A DNA stretch of 64,000 nt from Lactifluus volemus (taxonomy: Eukaryota > Basidiomycota > Agaricomycetes > Russulales > Russulaceae), in NCBI GenBank assembly GCA_022376515.1, contig WTXI01000018.1:372001-436000 (forward strand), read 5' to 3'. Numbering within the stretch: the first letter of the stretch is position 1; each line of letters opens with the position of its first letter. Made by a program: the position numbers and the translations under genes. Positions 58,632 to 64,000 of the stretch are shown here, one piece after another. Under the pieces are notes generated by a model. That model made no database searches and was not told the origin of the DNA. It saw only the letters and a program-made list of their open reading frames with translations.

Positions 58632-58648
58632 GCTCAGGTCTCATAATC
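58632..58648 (-). other. primer-binding site, half-tRNA(Met) type
   Basis: Directly inside the 5' LTR the minus strand reads GATTATGAGACCTGAGC. Its complement GCTCAGGTCTCATAATC has the loop CTCATAA of a CAU-anticodon tRNA with the T31-T39 style stem of elongator tRNA(Met). Priming by a tRNA fragment cut in the anticodon arm is known in some copia elements; the identification here is an inference. Confidence 0.5.
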
Positions 58649-59002
58649 TATTGGAGTGAGACACTAAGGCTCAGTCTGTAAAAGAAAAGACTATATTGTT
58701 CTAACCTATTGGAGTGAGACACTAAGGCTAGAGTAAGTGGTAAGTTACTGAGAACTAAGTAAATGAAGGAGAGACTAACCTCAGTCTGTAAAAGAAAAGA
58801 CTGAGGTGATGTGAACACGGTGTCTACACTATATAGGGAATTCAACTGAGGTCAAATTGTGAATGGATTAAACTATAAGGGGATAATAAAAACGACTTAG
58901 TGTAGAACGCGGAAAGTCTCTGGGTGTCGGTGTCACGCGTCATGTGACGTGTGACCACGAAGCGTCGCTCGACTTGCGCCTTGCGAGGCTGCGCTCCCAA
59001 CA
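58649..59002 (-). repeat. LTR (5' LTR of the copia element)
   Basis: It is 354 bp, the same as the LTR at 53976, and its outer end is followed by the TTCAG duplication. The plus-strand TATA-like and CACTAAGG elements are probably part of the element's promoter and terminator, but I cannot place them exactly. Confidence 0.93.
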
Positions 59003-59275
59003 TTCAGGAGCCGCGACTACAGTAGCGCGGTGGACGGCGCTTCACACCTTGCACACCTCGTACAATCCTGCATCCTCGCTGGCCAGGTGGCCGCCGATCC
59101 GAAGGGGGACCACAACAAGCCACCGCGGCACCGCCCTTCCGAACACGCAACACGCTCATCTCCTCCCCCTAAACTCAGCAACACAAACACCACCCCCAAC
59201 CAGCCGAGGCACAGCCTGACAGCCTTGTTTTGTTCGTACTGTAATTGACCACCGACTTCTACTCTCACCGCCGCC

Positions 59276-61104
59276 ATGTCCAAATTGCACGACTTTCTAG
59301 TAGAACATGCAAAGTTCCCATTCCCTGCTTTTAATGAGCATCTATCTTCAAGTACTACTGATATATCCACACTCGATGTCGTTTCGCTCGAAAAAAACCC
59401 AGAGTGGAAAGCCGAGCTTGCTGTGCGAGACGATACTCTTGTTCAGAAGCTTTGTGATACTCTGGAGAGTATCCTTGGGGACGCCCCTTCAGCAGAGTCC
59501 GCCGAAGATTATCTCCTGGCGAGTTTTTCGCCTAGAATTCATTCGATGAGCATGGCCGAGAAGACCGGGTTTGGTCCATGAAATCAAGTGAAGTGTTTTC
59601 GGATGATCACTATTCAAAACCGAGCAATTTCGAGCTGACCCGGCGGCAGAGTCGGGGGTTGCTAGACAAGGGGTTCTTCAACGCCGCAGGGAAATGTTTT
59701 TGGGTATACGATCGATCTGTCTTTGAAACGATTAAAGAACACTTGGCCGAAGATAGGGGCTCCAAGGTTGACTACGTTGCACTGGTGAACGATAAAATTA
59801 TGGGACTCTGTGAAGTTAAATCACCATCAGTTATGAAGAATGTCTGCAATTTGCTACCGCCACACGGCATCGAGTTGAATTGGGTTCATGGTCAACCTCT
59901 GGTGCCGAAAATTCTCGCAAAGGTGAGTACGCTCTTCCCCGTTGATTACGGCACTCGTTTTAAGGAGAAATGTGTAGGCCGCACTGTATATGGGTCTGAG
60001 AAAGACGGAATGGCTTTTTCTTACCTGTTTCAACTACTGGATCGTATGCCGTCTTGTGAGGGATGACCACCACCCCTATCTTGTGTACTCGCCAGGGATC
60101 AGCATCCAAGAGTCATCTGAGCCTTTTCGAGCGTTCCTTGGTGCCATCTTATCTGTCGTCAAAGATGTGCCCGTCGAGTCTAGCGCGTACAATCCAAATA
60201 TCGAACTCGATACTATCGAGGAAGAACAAGGTGACATTGATGATGGTTCAGGAGAGTATCATAACCGTGGGAACACCGAGTCCGAGTTATTGGTTCATAC
60301 ATTTCTTGGCCGATATCGATCACTTGGCTCATTCACCCACCTTCAGGTTACTTCGTCTTCTCCCAAATTGTCTGAAGACCTCCAAGTATGGACACGTCTC
60401 TATACCACATCGAATAACACGTTCGCCATTCCGCCGTCAGCTAGGAACGATAAACCACACCTATGGTTTACCCGTTTTATAGCATCGGGATCGACTGGCG
60501 CCGTCTGGCAATGTCGTTTTGATACCAGCCATGACTCATTTGCTGCCAAGATCGTCGAAGTGTTGCACCCCTCTGACACACAGAAGCGACAACGGCTCCG
60601 TAACGAGTTTAAAATCTACCTTATCTTGGACGAGGCATATCAATCTGGGCGACTACACGATCGCATCGCTCCGCGTTGCTATGGGGCATTTACATGGATG
60701 TTCTTATCCTTGATCTATGCGACAGCATTAAGAATTCGTGGGACGACCTAAGCGCCTCAGAGCGGTATGCCGCGGAAATTATGTCGAATAATTGCCCTTA
60801 CATTGATGATACATGATTTCCTGCAGATCCAAAGTATACAAGTTGGTACAAGACCTCCACCGTATTGGAATAGCCCATGAAGCCCCGGAATATAGTACGT
60901 ACCCATGGAGGCGGGTTCCTTCTCATCGATTTTTCAGAGAGTAGGAAGCATGACTGTAAGGAAAGCAAGGTAGAACACTTGGCTCTATCAGTAGCAATAG
61001 GTCGGCGTACCCCTCGCTCCGGATCAAGATACGAACTGCAAACATTGCGAAAATTGTTATGGAAACGGCATCCTCTTCAAGCTAAAGGTGCAGATTTTGG
61101 GTGA
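59276..61104 (+). pseudogene. agaricomycete-type protein kinase-like gene, damaged
   Basis: N-terminal part MSKLHDFLVEHAKFPFPAFN, a second segment SSEVFSDDHYSKPSNFELTR with WVYDRSVFETIKEHL, then a kinase domain: RFIASGSTGAVWQCRFD (Gly-rich loop), SFAAKIVEV (Lys), YGAF then MDVLILDLCDS, KLVQDLHRIGIAH, PRNIVRTHGGGFLLIDFSES (DFG-like region). The catalytic loop is shortened: after GIAH the Asp expected in the H-x-D motif is missing. Frame breaks near 59579 and 60690 fit lost bases. This resembles the FunK1-type kinase expansions of agaricomycetes. It sits between the copia element and ZNHIT2, inside what was a thioredoxin-ZNHIT2 pair. Confidence 0.65.
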
Positions 61105-61519
61105 AAGAGACTGATTCATTGCATCGAGGATACTTCAAGTCACTATTTCGACATCCGACTTGGGAAAATAGTCGCGTCCCCTGTTAAGGACAGGAAATTT
61201 GGAGGGGAATTTCACCGACCACCACCTGTAGACTACATGGTTTTTTTACATGCACGAATTGAGCTTGACGTCATACTTCTTGTACACGCAAATTCTCTGT
61301 ATCATGCATGGAAATGAGTAACTCTTCGGATTCTCAATCTCAGCTCAGTTGTTATCTTCTCCACGTCGTTATTCCCACTTGACCTTTTATATTTTCTTCC
61401 TCCCTCTGATTTCTGATCGTTCACTAAAAAAATATGAAATCTATGTACATAATTTGTAATACCAGGTTCCCGATGACATTTCTAGTACAGTATTGATTCC
61501 TTCCGGATAAAGTCATGTT
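61105..61519. other. spacer with ZNHIT2 upstream sequence
   Basis: No gene. The last part (TGATTCCTTCCGGATAAAGT, 61492-61511) is the same conserved stretch that lies between thioredoxin and ZNHIT2 copies at 48.7, 52.5 and 53.9 kb. It marks the right edge of the insertion into unit D. Confidence 0.6.
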
Positions 61520-62957
61520 ATGACTTCGTTGATCCTAACTCCCGATGAGGCCCCATTCTGTGGGATGTGCGTATCCGGACAGCCTCTTAGTTGAACTGCT
61601 GACACAGCTCGGGGTTAGATGTCGCCGACAATTCTCTCGATACACTTGTCCACGCTGCAACCTACTTTACTGCTCCCTCTACTGTTTTCGCGCGGAGGTA
61701 CGAGGCCTTTGTCCAATACCAATTGTTTTGAATAGCGTTCCTTGTATAATAGGCGCACTCCCAATGCTCAGAACCATTTTACCGTGACCAACTCGCATCC
61801 GACATTCATGCGGAGCCTTCGACATCTGCGGCAGAACGCAAGGCGATGATGAGCCTCCTGAAGCGCTTCGAAGAGGACAATCCCTCTGCCACTACGGAGG
61901 AGAACGCCGACGATGATGGGGAAGATGAACTGGAGCAGCGGATGGCAGGTATCGACCTTGGTCAGTTCTAAACTCGATCTAGTCCACTCTGGCGCGGCGC
62001 GGGAGGGGTACTGAACCCTTTGTAGACAGCTCTTCCTCGGATAAGATATGGGCTGCGCTGACCCCAGAGGAGCGCGACCGTTTCACGCGTGCTGTGCAAG
62101 ACCCAGCCTCTGAGCTGGCCAAGACTCTTCTCACCAGCCCCGACCTTGTAGAGGATATACCCGCTCCGTGGTGGGTGACCCAGTCACCTACACCTATAGC
62201 AAATGCTCCAGCATCCCGTCCTGCGCGTCCTCCTGACGTCATAGTCATACCGGAGGCATTGTTGACAGCCCCTACGCTACCACCATCCGTTCCAACCTTT
62301 CCGCTCGCATACAACCTAGTTGCCATTCTGTGAGACCCCCCCCTTTTTTTTCTTGCTCTCTCTGATTGTATGCGTGGAGTGTCGCATATGCTTATACGTC
62401 GCGACATCTTTCTGCCTATCCCCTCACTTCCTCCCCCGACGCGCATCCTCTCGTCTCTCGTCTCGTGCCCTTTCTCGTCGCACGAGATGATAAAACATGC
62501 TTCCCTGGAATCGAATCTATGTCCACAGACATTTTTTCGCGTTTCGAGGAGGTACGTCATATGTCCTCACACCTCTACTACTTCAGGACACTGAAAAGGT
62601 TCCTATTAGGGCTCTATCACACCAAAGGCGTTTGCGCTTCTATTGTGCGATGCAGCAACGTTGCTGCAAGCACCACTCATCACTGAAGACGATGAAACGG
62701 TGCTAACTCTGCGCGCCCTGTCGGATCTGCACGCGTTGTTCAAGCCGCGGTCTATGCGCATTGCGGCTAAAATCGTGTTTTATGCGGCGCAGGTCCGTCG
62801 CGCATCGGCACCTTTTTTGCGCAGCCTTGCCGCTGATGTGGAGCGTTGGGCGACGAAACTCGAAAAAGAGGGAGAACGGAGCGGAGAGCTGAGGGAAGAT
62901 GTCACACGGGAAACAACTCACAATCCTCGAGATCCGCTTATAGTCGAACTCTTTTAA
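61520..62957 (+). CDS. HIT-type zinc-finger protein, ZNHIT2-like (only full-length copy)
   Basis: Starts MTSLILTPDEAPFCGMC at 61520. The HIT finger has ligands in FCGMC, RYTCPRC, LYCSLYC and the following FR. Then PFYRDQLASDIHAEPSTSAA, ERKAMMSLLKRFEED and IWAALTPEERDRFTRAVQDP, LLTSPDLVEDIPAPWWV, YAYTSRHLSAYPLTSSPDAH, SMSTDIFSRFEE, and after a 58-nt intron SITPKAFALLLCDAATLLQA, LRALSDLHALFKPRSMRIAA, ending VELF. ZNHIT2 partners the R2TP chaperone and U5 snRNP assembly in animals. Frame breaks near 61590 (LSELLTQ) and elsewhere fit lost bases. The three partial copies at 48.7, 51.2 and 52.6 kb derive from this gene. Confidence 0.75.
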
Positions 62958-63191
62958 TTCGAGTTTGTTTTTTTGGGGGGAAATAGACTACAGTAGAGCG
63001 GGGTTCTAAAAGCAGTGCTAGGATGACGGCCCGACAACCGCCAATGTAAGTTACGTAGAGCTCCTGTCTCCGAGACGCCTTGTTCTGCAAACTGCCAGCA
63101 ATGCAAGAATCCAAGGCTCGGAAACGAAAACCGAGCACAGAAAGACCAGAACAGGTTCAAACTGATGTTAAGAAATACGTACGACTTTGTC

Positions 63192-64000
63192 ATGCCTCTG
63201 GCGCATCCTCCCACTGACTTTCAACAGACAAATGAGCATCAGCACTCTTCCCGCGTCTCCAGATACTTGCCATTTTTTGTCATATTTATTCTTTGCTTTG
63301 CTTTATATCAGGTATGCCTTTCTCTTTCTCTGGTCGTGGAAATCAGCCATGACCGTCTCTAACAGTATCCCGACTCTGCGAAAAGAGCCGTTCGCGTCTG
63401 GTTAGGTCAAGATGCCGTGCCTGGTAGTCATTTACCAGGATGGAGCCCAAGCAGTTATGTTGGCCTTGAGGCAGACATAGAAAAGCGTGATGCTGTTGTT
63501 GCAGCGTTCCAAGTGCGTGTCCACCACCCGTTCTATCTCTGATTCGATGACTGACACGCGTCGGTAGCACGCGTGGTCAGCATACGGTGCGCAGTTTTGA
63601 GCGTTTTTCATGAGCGTGGCTTTTGATGTGAAAGTAGAGAGGGACGCGATGGGTGCAGACGAATACCACCCTATCAGTCACAAGGGCTCCAACCTCACCA
63701 AGGCAGGCGGGATTGGCTACACGGTCGTCGACGCGTTGGATACAATGCTCCTCATGGGTCTCGACGCAGAATACCAGCGCGCTCGTAGTTGGATCAAGAG
63801 CGAGATGTCTTTCGAGCGTGATGCCAACTTTAGCACTTTCGAGGTGCGTCTCTGGCTGATACGCACGGCATCTATGCGGTCTTCATTATGATCGTGCAGA
63901 CTACAATCCGCGTGCTTGGTGGCCTTCTTACCGCCTACCACCTTTCTGGGGGTGACTCGCTTTATCTGAAGCGTGCGCGCGATCTTGCGGACCGTATGCT
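63192..64000 (+). CDS. GH47 alpha-1,2-mannosidase, 5' part
   Basis: ER/Golgi class I mannosidase that trims N-glycans; type II membrane protein. [20 protein letters not shown] is cytosolic, then the anchor [16 protein letters not shown]. Introns 63312-63365, 63513-63567, 63587-63637 and 63844-63899 leave exons that read [23 protein letters not shown] on a 19-nt exon (63568-63586), [40 protein letters not shown] and [20 protein letters not shown], all diagnostic of GH47. An ATG at 63165 in the same frame is an alternative start. The gene continues beyond the window. No frame break was seen. Confidence 0.9.

Larger units (their letters stand above)
53976..59002 (-). mobile_element. Ty1/copia LTR retrotransposon, full length, 5027 bp
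   Basis: Two 354-bp LTRs look identical by eye, and the element is flanked by the target duplication TTCAG (53971-53975 and 59003-59007). The coding strand is minus. Gene order is Gag, protease, integrase, reverse transcriptase, RNase H, which is the copia order. A G-rich polypurine stretch (GACTGAGGGGGCG on the minus strand) precedes the 3' LTR at 54330, and a primer-binding site follows the 5' LTR. Apparently identical LTRs imply a recent insertion. Confidence 0.93.

Noticed and set aside
1..64000. CRISPR arrays, bacterial operons, rRNA genes
   Set aside because: Spliced eukaryotic genes throughout; no regularly spaced short repeats with unique spacers and no rRNA core sequence seen.

Overview
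Nuclear DNA of a filamentous basidiomycete, most likely an agaricomycete; the gene families would fit Cantharellales/Ceratobasidiaceae, but the genus is an inference. Genes are dense, on both strands, and cut by many 50-95 nt GT-AG introns. A C2-NACHT-WD40 NLR-like gene, a degraded agaricomycete-type protein kinase and a Ty1/copia retrotransposon sit among housekeeping genes.

Layout. 1-815: 3' end of an NLR/WD40 gene. 1.5-16.4 kb, housekeeping: inositol monophosphatase, an UBP9/13-USP12/46-type ubiquitin hydrolase, a small unknown gene, a Pin1/Ess1 prolyl isomerase, a membrane protein, UDP-glucose 4-epimerase, THO subunit THOC1/Hpr1 and, head to head with it, a small coiled-coil protein. 17.8-24.2 kb: a thioredoxin, a TPR-like protein, a thioredoxin relic and a U2 snRNA gene. 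24.4-29.6 kb: the NLR-like gene. 30.3-34.6 kb: TauD-like dioxygenase, centrin and a C2H2 factor. 34.6-40.5 kb: about 6 kb without a recognisable gene. 40.5-45.3 kb: a type I membrane protein (possibly PIG-X-like), an UNC93-like transporter and a second C2H2 factor. 47.3-63 kb: a second U2 gene, then thioredoxin and ZNHIT2 (HIT zinc finger) copies in tandem, most of them broken, with a young copia element and a kinase relic inserted between the last thioredoxin and the one full-length ZNHIT2. 63.2 kb to the end: start of a GH47 alpha-mannosidase.

Three observations stand out. (1) A block of TPR gene 3' half, thioredoxin and U2 snRNA (about 21.4-24.2 kb) recurs inverted at 47.3-50.5 kb. Both U2 copies keep the U2 core, an Sm site, a TATA box and an identical 15-nt upstream element at the same distance. 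(2) A thioredoxin-ZNHIT2 pair has been amplified with a period of about 1.3 kb. One thioredoxin (53214-53706) is a clean 105-residue gene; others have lost the active site, one with both cysteines replaced by serine. (3) Nearly every conserved gene is broken by apparent frameshifts, and in every case I checked one missing base explains the break, often in a homopolymer. Even the copia element with apparently identical LTRs shows this, so most breaks are probably base-dropping errors in the sequence rather than true pseudogenes. Coordinates below span the whole gene including introns; where I could place exon edges by eye I say so.
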